The notes beneath the pieces are model-generated. The model made no database searches. It was not told the origin of the DNA and saw nothing but the letters and a program-made list of their open reading frames with translations. Below are positions 34,697-44,381 of a DNA stretch of 64,000 nucleotides, piece after piece. Each line of letters opens with the position of its first letter. The first letter of the stretch is position 1. Location of the stretch: contig NZ_FWFZ01000010.1 in the NCBI RefSeq assembly GCF_900172355.1, positions 62,001-126,000 on the forward strand, read 5' to 3'. The translations under genes and the position numbers were made by a program. The DNA is from Roseisalinus antarcticus (GTDB lineage Bacteria; Pseudomonadota; Alphaproteobacteria; Rhodobacterales; Rhodobacteraceae).

Positions 34697-37210
34697 TCAG
34701 CTGGGCAGGTATTCCCTGCTCCAGCTCTCGCAGACCGCGCCGTCGGCGATCATCCGGTCGATGGCCACGGAGTCATAGCCCAGCTCTTCGAGGATCGGGC
34801 GCGTCGAGGTCCCGAACTTCTCGGCCGGGTCGAGCGCGTAGATCGTCCCGTGCGCGGGGCGGATCGCGAAGGGATCGAGCTGGGTGATCACGTGCCCGCT
34901 CGGGTGGTCCTCGTAGACCGAGAAGGCATAGCTGCCGCGATCGGTGCCGGGCGTCCCGTCCGCCGGGCGGCTGTTGTAGGCCCGGATCGACTCGATGTTC
35001 TCGCAGACGGTGGCGCCGATGTCGGCGGCCTGCAGCCGCTCGGCCCAGTCGCTGGCCCGCGCCGCGCCGAAGGCGGTGGCGAGGAACGCGGCCCGCCCGT
35101 CGGCCGGCACGTCGATGATCCCTTCCAGACCCTCGACCGTGTTCAGCCGTGGCAGGTCGCTCTCTTCGGCGCTGAGCAGGACGAAATTGTTCGACGCGGT
35201 ATAGTAGAACCGGACGAGGTCGTCGTAGCCGTTGACCTCGCGCCCCGAGGGTTCGTCGAAGAGACCGCGCCGCTCGTAGTCGTAGCAATACGGGATCTGC
35301 GCCAGCCCGCTGAGCGCCGAGAGTGAGGTCCGCGGCCGCCCCGTCACCCCGGTCTTGAGCTTCTGGTAAAGCGCCGCGGCCACGCCCAGCGATCCGCCGA
35401 AGCCGCACATGACGTCGATCGTGCCGACATGGGCGTGCTCTTCGGGCGTGTCCATCCCGCCGCCGAAGCGCAGCATGATCCCCGTGGTTGCCTGCACCAG
35501 GTCGTCATAGCCCAGATAGTTGGTCCGGGGCCCCGGACGCACGCCGCCGAAGCAGTCGAGCTTGCAGAAGATCGCGTCGGGGTTGAGCTTCTTGAGCGAG
35601 TCCGCGTCCAGGCCCAGCGCCTTGACCTGCCGGTCGGGCGCGTTCCAGACGATCACGTTGACCGAGGCCACCAGCTTTTCGAACACCTCCCGACCCTCGC
35701 CGGAGGAGATGTCTGCCAGGATCGAGCGCTTGCCACGGCCGTGCGACAGGCTGAAGATGACCGTGTTCCAGCTGTCGTAATTCGGGGTCGGCGGGTCGAT
35801 CTTGATGACCTCGGCGCCGAAGCGGGCGAGGTAGGACACCGAATGCGGCCCCGCGATCACGTTGCACATGTCGAGCACGCGCACCCCGTCCAGCCAGCCG
35901 GCCTTTTCGCTTCTGGGTTTGGGGCGCGGCAGTTTCGTCGGCATCCGGCGCAGCTGTTTCAGCGCGCCCGCGACCGTGACCCAGCGCCGCCCCGTGGGCG
36001 CGAGCATTTCTTCGCCGCTCTCCTCGAGCCAGACCATCGGGCCGGGCTGGGTCATGGTGCCGAATTCCGAATCCTCGACCTCGACCATCAGGCCGGCGGT
36101 CTCGGCGTGGTCGTCGTTGATCCACTCCTGCAGCCAGCGCTGCGGGGCGCCCGGGAACTTGCCGCGGCCAAAGATCCGCTCCCATTCCTTGGCGGTGCGG
36201 GTCATGAACACGTGCTTCATCCGCTCGGCGATCCTGTCTGCCCAGAGTTTCGGCAGCGGGTAAACGCCCAGCGAGACGTCCGATTTCCACTCGGAGACGG
36301 GCAGATAGGTGTCCTCCTCCTCGGTGAGGCCTTCGGCGACCAGCTCGTCGTAGATCCCCAGCGTCTTGAGACAGCGCTTGGCGTGGTGCTTGTGGCTGGG
36401 GCAGACGACGTAGAACATCCGGCCGTCCTTGCACTTGTAGGAACGGTAGAACGGATCGAGCATCTCCTGCAGCTCTTCGTAGGTGACGTTCATCGGCAGG
36501 CCCTCGACCCGCCGGCGCTCGATCTCGGCCTCGCGCTGAGTCTTGTAGCGGTCGGGGTAATTCTGGACGTTGATCGAGTTGTAGCAGAGCCCCTCCATCA
36601 CGGCCGATGCCAGCGGGACCTCGATCTCGTCACCGTAGCCGGTGCGTTCGCGCGACTGCAGCGCCAGGACGACCGCCGAGGCCGCCAGCATCGTGCCGTA
36701 GGCCGAGGCGAGCGGCAGCGGCGAGAAGGACGGGTTGATGCCCATCAGCACGCGGTTGAGGCCCATGTCCGTGAACACGCCCGAGCAGGCGGCGATGATG
36801 CTTTCATAGGCGCGCCAGTCGCGGCGCAGCGCATCGTTGGAGGCAAATCCGGGGATCGACAGGGTGATCAGCTCCGGCCGGTCCTCGCGGAGCGCGGGAA
36901 AGTCGATGCCCAGCCGCGCCATCACGCCGGGGCGGAAGCTCTCGACCACGATATCGGCCTCGGCGATCAGGTCCAGCGCCTCGGCCAGGCCCTCGGTCGT
37001 CTTGAGGTCGATCGTCACGATCATCTTGTTGCGGTTCAGCGTCGCGTTGGCCGGGCTGACCCAGGGCGGGCCTGACGGCGGGTCGACGTGGACGACGGTG
37101 GCACCGAGATCCGCAAGGATCATCGCGACTGCGGGGCCGGCGATATACTGGCCGAAGTCGACGACCTTGACGCCCTTGAGGGGAAGAGTGGAAGCGGTGC
37201 CGTTTGTCAT
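34697..37210 (-). CDS. dddD: DMSP acyl-CoA transferase/lyase DddD
   Basis: 837 residues, the two-domain CaiB/BaiF form and the length known for DddD. Domain 1 (residues 1-420) opens LKGVKVVDFGQYIAGPAVAM and at the catalytic position has MGINPSFSPLPLASAYG, without the Asp. Domain 2 (440-837) opens GVRVLDMCNVIAGPHSVSY and has VGTIDVMCGFGG, with Asp599 where the catalytic Asp of type III CoA-transferases is expected (Asp602 in the Marinomonas enzyme). Loss in domain 1 and retention in domain 2 agree with what is known for DddD. It transfers CoA to DMSP and releases dimethyl sulfide, leaving 3-hydroxypropionyl-CoA. The neighbours dddT, dddA, dddC and dddR confirm the call. Confidence 0.9.
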   Translation of the reverse strand: MTNGTASTLPLKGVKVVDFGQYIAGPAVAMILADLGATVVHVDPPSGPPWVSPANATLNRNKMIVTIDLKTTEGLAEALDLIAEADIVVESFRPGVMARLGIDFPALREDRPELITLSIPGFASNDALRRDWRAYESIIAACSGVFTDMGLNRVLMGINPSFSPLPLASAYGTMLAASAVVLALQSRERTGYGDEIEVPLASAVMEGLCYNSINVQNYPDRYKTQREAEIERRRVEGLPMNVTYEELQEMLDPFYRSYKCKDGRMFYVVCPSHKHHAKRCLKTLGIYDELVAEGLTEEEDTYLPVSEWKSDVSLGVYPLPKLWADRIAERMKHVFMTRTAKEWERIFGRGKFPGAPQRWLQEWINDDHAETAGLMVEVEDSEFGTMTQPGPMVWLEESGEEMLAPTGRRWVTVAGALKQLRRMPTKLPRPKPRSEKAGWLDGVRVLDMCNVIAGPHSVSYLARFGAEVIKIDPPTPNYDSWNTVIFSLSHGRGKRSILADISSGEGREVFEKLVASVNVIVWNAPDRQVKALGLDADSLKKLNPDAIFCKLDCFGGVRPGPRTNYLGYDDLVQATTGIMLRFGGGMDTPEEHAHVGTIDVMCGFGGSLGVAAALYQKLKTGVTGRPRTSLSALSGLAQIPYCYDYERRGLFDEPSGREVNGYDDLVRFYYTASNNFVLLSAEESDLPRLNTVEGLEGIIDVPADGRAAFLATAFGAARASDWAERLQAADIGATVCENIESIRAYNSRPADGTPGTDRGSYAFSVYEDHPSGHVITQLDPFAIRPAHGTIYALDPAEKFGTSTRPILEELGYDSVAIDRMIADGAVCESWSREYLPS

Positions 37211-37248
37211 TTTGGTCTTCCGAAGCTGGAGAATTGTTGGTCGCGGGG

Positions 37249-37275
37249 GCCCCGGCCCGGGTTGCGGGCCGGGGC
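37249..37275 (-). other. strong hairpin between dddT and dddD
   Basis: An 11-bp perfect stem, GCCCCGGCCCG with CGGGCCGGGGC around a GGTTG loop, in the 77-bp gap between dddT and dddD. No T-run follows on the minus strand, so transcription probably continues. It may set the dddT:dddD ratio by protecting mRNA ends or by partial termination. Confidence 0.6.
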
Positions 37276-37287
37276 GCCGGTCGCCGG

Positions 37288-38850
37288 CTACTCGGCCGGC
37301 TGCTTGGTCACCAGGTGGTGCAGCCTGGCTTCGGTGCCGAAGTCTTCCTTGAGCCAGCGCAGCAGCGAGAAGCACAGGATCACCAGCACCGGAATCAGCG
37401 GCAGGGCGACCACGATGGTCGAGGTCTGCACCGGCTTCAGCCCGCCCAGCTGGATCAGCACGACGCCGACCGCTGCGAGGATGAAGGCCCAGGCAAGCCG
37501 GATGGACCGCTTGGGCTCCTGGTATCCCGACAACTTGCGCGAGGTGACCGAGGCCAGCACATAGGCCGCGCTGTCCAGCGTCGTCGCAAGGAAGATGAAG
37601 CACAGGATGATGAAGACCACCGTGATCAGCCCGGACATGGGCATCGTGCCCAGGATGGCCTGCACGGTCGCGGGAATGCCGCTTTCGCTCAGGATTGCCG
37701 AGACGTCGAGGACGCCGGAGATCTGCAGGTTGAGCGCGTAGCCACCCCAGACCGCGAAGAACACCCAGCAGCCGAGCGATCCCCAGACAAGCTCTGCCAC
37801 GATCAGCTCGCGGATGGTCCGGCCGCGGGAGATCCGCGCGACGAACAGGCCCATCATCGGTGCGTAGGCGATCCACCAGGCCCAGTAGAATACGGTCCAG
37901 TCCTGCGGAAACGTCGAGTGGTCGACCGGGTCGGTCCACATGCTCATGGTGACGAAGTTAGACGCCATCTGGCCGAAGCTGTTGACCCAGCCGTTCACGA
38001 TGAAGAGCTTGGGCCCGATGATGAAGGTGAAGGCCACGAGGAAGATCGCGAGGATCACGTTGGTGTCCGACAGGATCTTGATGCCCTTGGACAGACCGAA
38101 CCAGACCGACGCGCCGAACATGGCCGTCCAGATGGCGAGGATCGCGAGATCGAGCAGCAGCGACGGCTGCACGCCGAACTGTCCGCTGACCAGGGTCGAG
38201 ACGAGCGGGACAGCCAGGCCGAGCGAGGTGCCGACACCGCCGACCACGCCGAAGACCACGATGGAATCGAGCAGAACGCCGCCCCAGCCATCCACGTGCT
38301 TGCCCAGAACGCCGCCCGCGGCCACCGACAGGCGCACGCCCGGGTTGCCGCGGACATACATCGAATAGGCGATCGGGATCGCGGGCACGCAGTAGATCGC
38401 CCAGGGCGTCAGGCCCCAGTGGAACTGGCCGTAGGTCAGCGCCCATTCCGCCGCTTTCGACGACATCGGCTCTACCGCGAAGGGGGGGCCCTGCATGTAG
38501 TAGATCGGCTCGACCCAGGCCCAGTTGACGATGGCGATGCCGATCCCGCCACAGAATATCATGGCGATCCAGCTGAAATAGCTGAACTCGGGCACATCAT
38601 CTGGGCCGCCCAGACGCACGTTGCCGTATCTGCTGATCGCGAGACCGATCAGGAAGACCACGGCGGACAGGCCGGCCAGAAGATAGAGCCAGCCGAACTG
38701 GCCGGTGACGAAGCTGAAGGCCGCGCTGACGGCGGCGGGGCCGGCCTCGGGAAACAGCAACATCGGGGCAATGACGGCGGCAAGCACCGCGAGCGACGGG
38801 ATGAACACGCGGCGGTCGAGCCGGTCGTCCCCTGGTTTGTGGTAAGTCAT
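37288..38850 (-). CDS. dddT: BCCT-family betaine/DMSP transporter DddT
   Basis: 520 residues from the ATG at 38850, behind GGGAGGAGG. Twelve hydrophobic segments and the BCCT signature FYWAWWIAYAPMMGLFVARI (around residue 350), followed by SRGRTIRE, identify a sodium- or proton-coupled transporter of trimethylammonium or dimethylsulfonium compounds. The Trp-rich box is well kept. Position between a GMC dehydrogenase and dddD matches the dddT gene of described DMSP clusters, so DMSP is the probable substrate, with glycine betaine as a possible second one. The C-terminus is short, without the long osmosensing tail of BetP, in keeping with a catabolic rather than osmostress role. Confidence 0.88.
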   Translation of the reverse strand: MTYHKPGDDRLDRRVFIPSLAVLAAVIAPMLLFPEAGPAAVSAAFSFVTGQFGWLYLLAGLSAVVFLIGLAISRYGNVRLGGPDDVPEFSYFSWIAMIFCGGIGIAIVNWAWVEPIYYMQGPPFAVEPMSSKAAEWALTYGQFHWGLTPWAIYCVPAIPIAYSMYVRGNPGVRLSVAAGGVLGKHVDGWGGVLLDSIVVFGVVGGVGTSLGLAVPLVSTLVSGQFGVQPSLLLDLAILAIWTAMFGASVWFGLSKGIKILSDTNVILAIFLVAFTFIIGPKLFIVNGWVNSFGQMASNFVTMSMWTDPVDHSTFPQDWTVFYWAWWIAYAPMMGLFVARISRGRTIRELIVAELVWGSLGCWVFFAVWGGYALNLQISGVLDVSAILSESGIPATVQAILGTMPMSGLITVVFIILCFIFLATTLDSAAYVLASVTSRKLSGYQEPKRSIRLAWAFILAAVGVVLIQLGGLKPVQTSTIVVALPLIPVLVILCFSLLRWLKEDFGTEARLHHLVTKQPAE

Positions 38851-38951
38851 GGTCGGGTCCTCCTCCCGCGCCGGCACCGTCGTGTGACGAGAGGCGTCGG
38901 CGATCAATGTTTGGGTCGGTGTCGTGCAGAATGGTCGGTCCGGGGTGCGCG

Positions 38952-40613
38952 TTACCCCGCCATCTTGATCCAGCGTGCGGCTTTCTCTGCTATCATGAGG
39001 GTCGGGGCGTTGGTGTTGCCGCTGGTGATCTCGGGCATGACGCTGGCGTCGACGACGCGCAGCCCCTCGATTCCGCGGACCCGAAGCCGTGTGTCCACGA
39101 CAGCGGTCGGATCATCCGCCCGGCCCATCTTGGCGGTGCCGGTCGGATGGAAGATGGTGTTGGCGATGTCGCCGGCGAGCTTGGCCAGCTCGTCGTCGGA
39201 CTGGAACTCGACGCCCGGTTTCCACTCCTGCGGCTGGTACTTCTGCATCGCCGGCTTCGACATGATCTCGCGCACCTGCCGCAGGCTCTGGGCCGCGACG
39301 TGGCGGTCGTCATCCGTGGACAGGTAGTTGGGCGAGATCTCGGGCGCGTCGTCGAAGCGGTTCGACTTGATCCGGACATGGCCGCGGCTGGTGGGGTTGA
39401 GGTTGCAGACGCTCGCGGTCATCGCCGGGAACGGGTGCAGATCCTCGCCGAAGGCATCGAGGCTGAGCGGCTGGACGTGGTATTCCAGGTTCGCATGGGC
39501 CCGCTCCGGGTCAGAGCGCGAGAACGCGCCAAGCTGGCTGGGCGACATGCTCATGGGACCGGAGCGTTTCAGCACGTATTCCAGCCCGATCTTGGCCTTG
39601 CCCACCATGGAATTTGCGATGGTGTTCAGTGTTTTGGCGTTCTTGACCTTGAAAACGGCGCGGATCTGCAGATGGTCCTGCAGGTTCTCGCCGACCCCCG
39701 CCAGGTCCGCGACCACATCGAGGCCCTGCGCCTTGGACAGCGCCGCCGGGCCCACGCCCGACAATTGCAGGATCTGCGGAGAGCCGATGGCGCCGGCCGA
39801 CAGCACGACCTCGCTCTTGGCACGCACGGTGACCGCGTCGCCGCCGCGGCGCACGATGGCGCCGGTGCAGCGGGTGGCCCCCGACTGCGTCGTCTCGAAC
39901 ACCAGGCGCTCGACCTGGCTTTCGATCCAGACGGTCAGGTTCTTGCGGTTCTTGATCGGGCGCAGAAAGGCCTTGGGGCCGTTCCAACGCCAGCCGGATT
40001 TCTGCGTCACCTCGAAATAGCCCACACCGGCATTGTCGCCGCTGTTGAAATCCTCGGTGCTCTCGATGCCGGCCTCGTTGGCGGCCGCGGCGAAAGCCTC
40101 GAGCACGTCCCAGCGCAGGCGCTGCTTTTCGATCCGCAGCTCTCCGCCGCCGCCGTGCAGGTCCGAGAACCGGCTGTTGTCGCCGGTCTGCGGATCGGCG
40201 CCACCGTCGAGCCGGTAGTGATGCTCGTGCGCCTTGAAGTCGGGCAGCGCATTCTGCCAGGTCCAGTCGTCGTCGCCGGTCAGCCGGGCCCAGTTGTCAT
40301 AGTCGCGGGCCTGGCCCCGCATGTAGATCATGCCGTTGATCGAGGAGCACCCGCCCAGCGTCTTGCCGCGCGGATAGCGCAGCGAGCGCCCGTTGAGCCC
40401 CGGGGTCGGCTCGGTCTGATACAGCCAGTCGGTCCGCGGATTGCCGATGCAATAGAGATACCCCACCGGCACGTGGATCCAGATGTAATTGTCCTTCTTT
40501 CCGGCCTCCAGCAGCAGCACCTGTTTCGACGGGTCCGCGCTCAGGCGATTGGCAAGCAGGCAGCCGGCGGTGCCTGCCCCCACGATGATGTAGTCGAATG
40601 GATCCCTGGGCAT
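38952..40613 (-). CDS. dddA: GMC-type 3-hydroxypropionate dehydrogenase DddA
   Basis: 553 residues. The FAD fold (DYIIVGAGTAGCLLANRLSA, residues 7-26), the GMC signature TLGGCSSINGMIYMRG and the C-terminal HPTGTAKMG and NTNAPTLMIAEKAA (His and Asn of the active site) show a choline-dehydrogenase-like flavoprotein. In the Halomonas DMSP cluster a protein of this family (DddA) oxidises 3-hydroxypropionate to malonate semialdehyde. The same context here (dddC 14 bp upstream, dddT and dddD downstream) supports that role. No signal peptide. By sequence alone it could also be a choline dehydrogenase, but no betaine aldehyde dehydrogenase is nearby. Confidence 0.82.
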   Translation of the reverse strand: MPRDPFDYIIVGAGTAGCLLANRLSADPSKQVLLLEAGKKDNYIWIHVPVGYLYCIGNPRTDWLYQTEPTPGLNGRSLRYPRGKTLGGCSSINGMIYMRGQARDYDNWARLTGDDDWTWQNALPDFKAHEHHYRLDGGADPQTGDNSRFSDLHGGGGELRIEKQRLRWDVLEAFAAAANEAGIESTEDFNSGDNAGVGYFEVTQKSGWRWNGPKAFLRPIKNRKNLTVWIESQVERLVFETTQSGATRCTGAIVRRGGDAVTVRAKSEVVLSAGAIGSPQILQLSGVGPAALSKAQGLDVVADLAGVGENLQDHLQIRAVFKVKNAKTLNTIANSMVGKAKIGLEYVLKRSGPMSMSPSQLGAFSRSDPERAHANLEYHVQPLSLDAFGEDLHPFPAMTASVCNLNPTSRGHVRIKSNRFDDAPEISPNYLSTDDDRHVAAQSLRQVREIMSKPAMQKYQPQEWKPGVEFQSDDELAKLAGDIANTIFHPTGTAKMGRADDPTAVVDTRLRVRGIEGLRVVDASVMPEITSGNTNAPTLMIAEKAARWIKMAG

Positions 40614-40627
40614 GTCGCTCTCCGAAC

Positions 40628-42127
<1,500 letters not shown>

Positions 42128-42189
42128 GCCGATCTCTCCTGGCTGAGTTGGCAGGACGTAGCGTCAAGGCGTTCGCGAAATCCAATGAC

Positions 42190-42207
42190 TAATGGCCCGA
42201 CCCATTA
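42190..42207. promoter_or_regulatory. palindromic operator between dddC and the LysR gene
   Basis: TAATGG, six bases, CCATTA: an 18-bp perfect inverted repeat in the 110-bp divergent region, with a third degenerate half-site (CCAAT) at 42183-42187. Its position 31 bp before the LysR ATG and 63 bp before dddC suits a LysR-type recognition and autoregulation site. Confidence 0.6.
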
Positions 42208-42237
42208 TAAGCTGCGCAAATAAAGAGCAGGAAAAGT

Positions 42238-43179
42238 ATGCGGCACCTCACAGATCTGCGCACGCTGACCGCCTTCGTCACGGTCCTGCGGGAGGGCAAC
42301 GTGACCCGCGCGGCGGAGATGCTGCACCTGTCCCAGCCCGCCGTGACGCTGCAGCTCAAGCAGCTGTCGGAGGCTTGCGGGATGGAGCTTTTCCACCGCA
42401 CGCCAAAGGGCCTGAGCCCGACCCATCAAGGCGCATTGCTCGCGGTGAAGGCGGAAAAGGTCCTGTCCGCGATGGCGGAATTCGGGCATGCGGCCCGGAC
42501 CCTGACCGGCGGCATCCAGGGGCGCATCCGGATCGGCACGGTCATCGACCCCGACTTCACCCGGCTGGGCGCCTTTCTGGCCGAGCTGAACCGGGCCGCA
42601 CCGGGGTTGGAGACCGAGTTGTTCCACAGCGTCAGCGGCGAGATCCTCGCGCGGGTGCTTCGGGACGAAATCGACGCCGGCTTTTTCCTCGGAGAGCTCG
42701 ACGTCGCGGCCCGCGCCGGGGACGAGACGATCGCCTCGCGGATACATCAGCAACTGCTTGCGCGATTTTCCTATTTCGTGATCGCGCCGCCCGGCTGGGA
42801 AAACCGGATCCGTGGCAAGGATTGGACGGATCTGGCGCAGCTGCCATGGATCGGCACGCAGAAATCCTCGGTCCACAACCGGCTTCTGACCCGGATCTTC
42901 GGCGACCTTGGCGTCACGCCGCGCACCGTGGCGCGGGTCGACCAGGAATTGTCCATGCTGGCGATGGTCCGGTCCGGCATCGGGCTCAGCCTCTGCCGGG
43001 ATTCGCTTGCGTTGTTCGAAAAGCAGGCGAACGGCGTGGCGGTCGCCGACCGGGTAGAGATCGGGACCACGCTCAGCTTCATCACCCTGGCCGAGCGGCG
43101 GAGCGACCCCCGGGTCGCCTGCATCTTCGACGCCATGTCCGGCGTATGGTCCGAGAACCCGTCGCCCCTTGGCGCCTAG
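42238..43179 (+). CDS. dddR: LysR-family regulator of the ddd cluster (DddR)
   Basis: 313 residues. LRTLTAFVTVLREGNVTRAA with LHLSQPAVTLQLKQLSE gives the winged helix-turn-helix, and the periplasmic-binding-fold effector domain follows from about residue 90 (GRIRIGTVIDPDFTRLGAFL). Start at 42238 behind GCAGGAAAAG. It is divergent from dddC over 110 bp, the standard LysR arrangement, and carries an 18-bp palindrome in between. In other bacteria the dddD cluster is induced through a LysR protein (DddR) by DMSP or 3-hydroxypropionate-related compounds; the same is likely here (inference). Nothing is unusual in the sequence. Confidence 0.8.
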   Translation: MRHLTDLRTLTAFVTVLREGNVTRAAEMLHLSQPAVTLQLKQLSEACGMELFHRTPKGLSPTHQGALLAVKAEKVLSAMAEFGHAARTLTGGIQGRIRIGTVIDPDFTRLGAFLAELNRAAPGLETELFHSVSGEILARVLRDEIDAGFFLGELDVAARAGDETIASRIHQQLLARFSYFVIAPPGWENRIRGKDWTDLAQLPWIGTQKSSVHNRLLTRIFGDLGVTPRTVARVDQELSMLAMVRSGIGLSLCRDSLALFEKQANGVAVADRVEIGTTLSFITLAERRSDPRVACIFDAMSGVWSENPSPLGA

Positions 43180-43294
43180 GCCTGTTGCCCGCCCGCTTGC
43201 CGCGCGGCACCTGCGCGCAAGGCCAAGATGACGGGTGCCTCCGGGTGGCAGACCGGTTAAGGGACGTCCGCAACGGCAGGAAAGAGGCCCCCGA

Positions 43295-43975
43295 ATGCAG
43301 CCATGGATCCAGCAGGCGACGGCGCAGACGCCGCAAGGTGTCACGCTCCGGCTGTGGCAACGGGGGGAGGAATTCTCCATCCGGCTCACGGACGGCAACG
43401 AGCTGATGAACAGCCGCCTCGGCGGGTCCGAAGAGGCGCTGGCGACGCTCGCGCTCGAGCATTTGCAGGCGAGGCCCGCGCCCCGCGTGCTGATCGGGGG
43501 GCTCGGGATGGGGTTCACCCTGCGGGCCGCGCAGACCCTCTCGCCTCAGGATGCGGTGTTGGTCGTGTCGGAGATCGTGCCGGAACTGGTCGACTGGGCC
43601 GCGACGCACATGGCCGCGGTGTTCGGGGAATGCCTCTCTGACCACCGGGTCGAAATCCGCAAGGGCGATGTCGGCGCCGAGATCCGGGCGGCGACGGGGG
43701 CCTTCGATGCGATCCTGCTGGACGTGGACAACGGCCCCGACGGGTTGACCCGCGACGGCAACGGGGCACTCTATTCCGACGCGGGGCTCCGCGCCGCCCG
43801 CAAGGCCCTGACCCCGGGTGGCATTCTCGCGGTCTGGTCCGCAGCGCCGGATTCGGCCTTCACCGCGCGGCTGGCGAAGGCCGGCTTCACGGCCCGGGCG
43901 CATGGCGTCCGCGCCGGCCGTTCGGGGCGCGGAGGACGGCACACGATCTGGACCGCGGTTCGCCCCGCAGGCTGA
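43295..43975 (+). CDS. spermidine-synthase-like Rossmann-fold methyltransferase
   Basis: 226 residues from the ATG at 43295, behind AGGAAAGAGG. The core fold shows VLIGGLGMGFTLRAAQTLSP (about residue 67), the acidic VVSEIVPELVDWA, a GDVGAEIRAA stretch and DAILLDVDNGPDGLTRD. This resembles the polyamine-synthase/SAM-methyltransferase fold of SpeE-like proteins. The first glycine loop is shorter than in true spermidine synthases, and no adjacent speD is seen, so the actual substrate is uncertain. It follows the LysR gene by 115 bp and precedes the cold-shock gene; no functional link to either can be read. Confidence 0.75.
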   Translation: MQPWIQQATAQTPQGVTLRLWQRGEEFSIRLTDGNELMNSRLGGSEEALATLALEHLQARPAPRVLIGGLGMGFTLRAAQTLSPQDAVLVVSEIVPELVDWAATHMAAVFGECLSDHRVEIRKGDVGAEIRAATGAFDAILLDVDNGPDGLTRDGNGALYSDAGLRAARKALTPGGILAVWSAAPDSAFTARLAKAGFTARAHGVRAGRSGRGGRHTIWTAVRPAG

Positions 43976-44174
43976 GGGGCGGCGCAAAAGAAACCGCGCC
44001 AGCGCGCGATGAGCCATGGACAGACCGCCCCGGACCTGTCAAACGTCCTCTCGCTAACTTCCCTCTATCGATCCCCTGCGTTCCCTACCGGACTTCAGCG
44101 AACTCGATCTTGGCCGGCGACGCCACGCTGTTGCACTTCCGCGAACAGGTTGAATACACTAAGGAGATCTCACG

Positions 44175-44381
44175 ATGGCCAATGGCACCGTGAAATGGTT
44201 TAACGCAACCAAAGGTTTTGGCTTCATTGCACCCGAGAGCGGTGGCAAGGACGTCTTCCTGCACATTTCCGCCGTCGAGCGGGCAGGTCTGACCACGGTC
44301 AGCGACGACCAGAAAGTCACCTACGACGTGGAAGCCGGCCGTGACGGCCGCGAGTCCGCCGCCAATCTTCAGCTCGCCTGA
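44175..44381 (+). CDS. cold-shock-domain RNA chaperone
   Basis: 68 residues, the standard single cold-shock domain. The RNP1 motif KGFGFIAPE (residues 13-21) and RNP2 motif VFLHIS (27-32) are intact, with the usual MANGTVKWFN start. AAGGAG stands 8 bp before the ATG. It binds single-stranded RNA and DNA in the cytoplasm. The 199 bp upstream contain no gene and would fit a structured leader as in other csp genes, but I cannot fold it here. A strong terminator follows 22 bp after the stop. Confidence 0.92.
   Translation: MANGTVKWFNATKGFGFIAPESGGKDVFLHISAVERAGLTTVSDDQKVTYDVEAGRDGRESAANLQLA

Noticed and set aside
44130-44161. TTGCAC...TACACT promoter just before the cold-shock gene
   Set aside because: Transcription would begin inside the ribosome-binding site, which is unlikely for this gene. 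The true promoter is probably further upstream.
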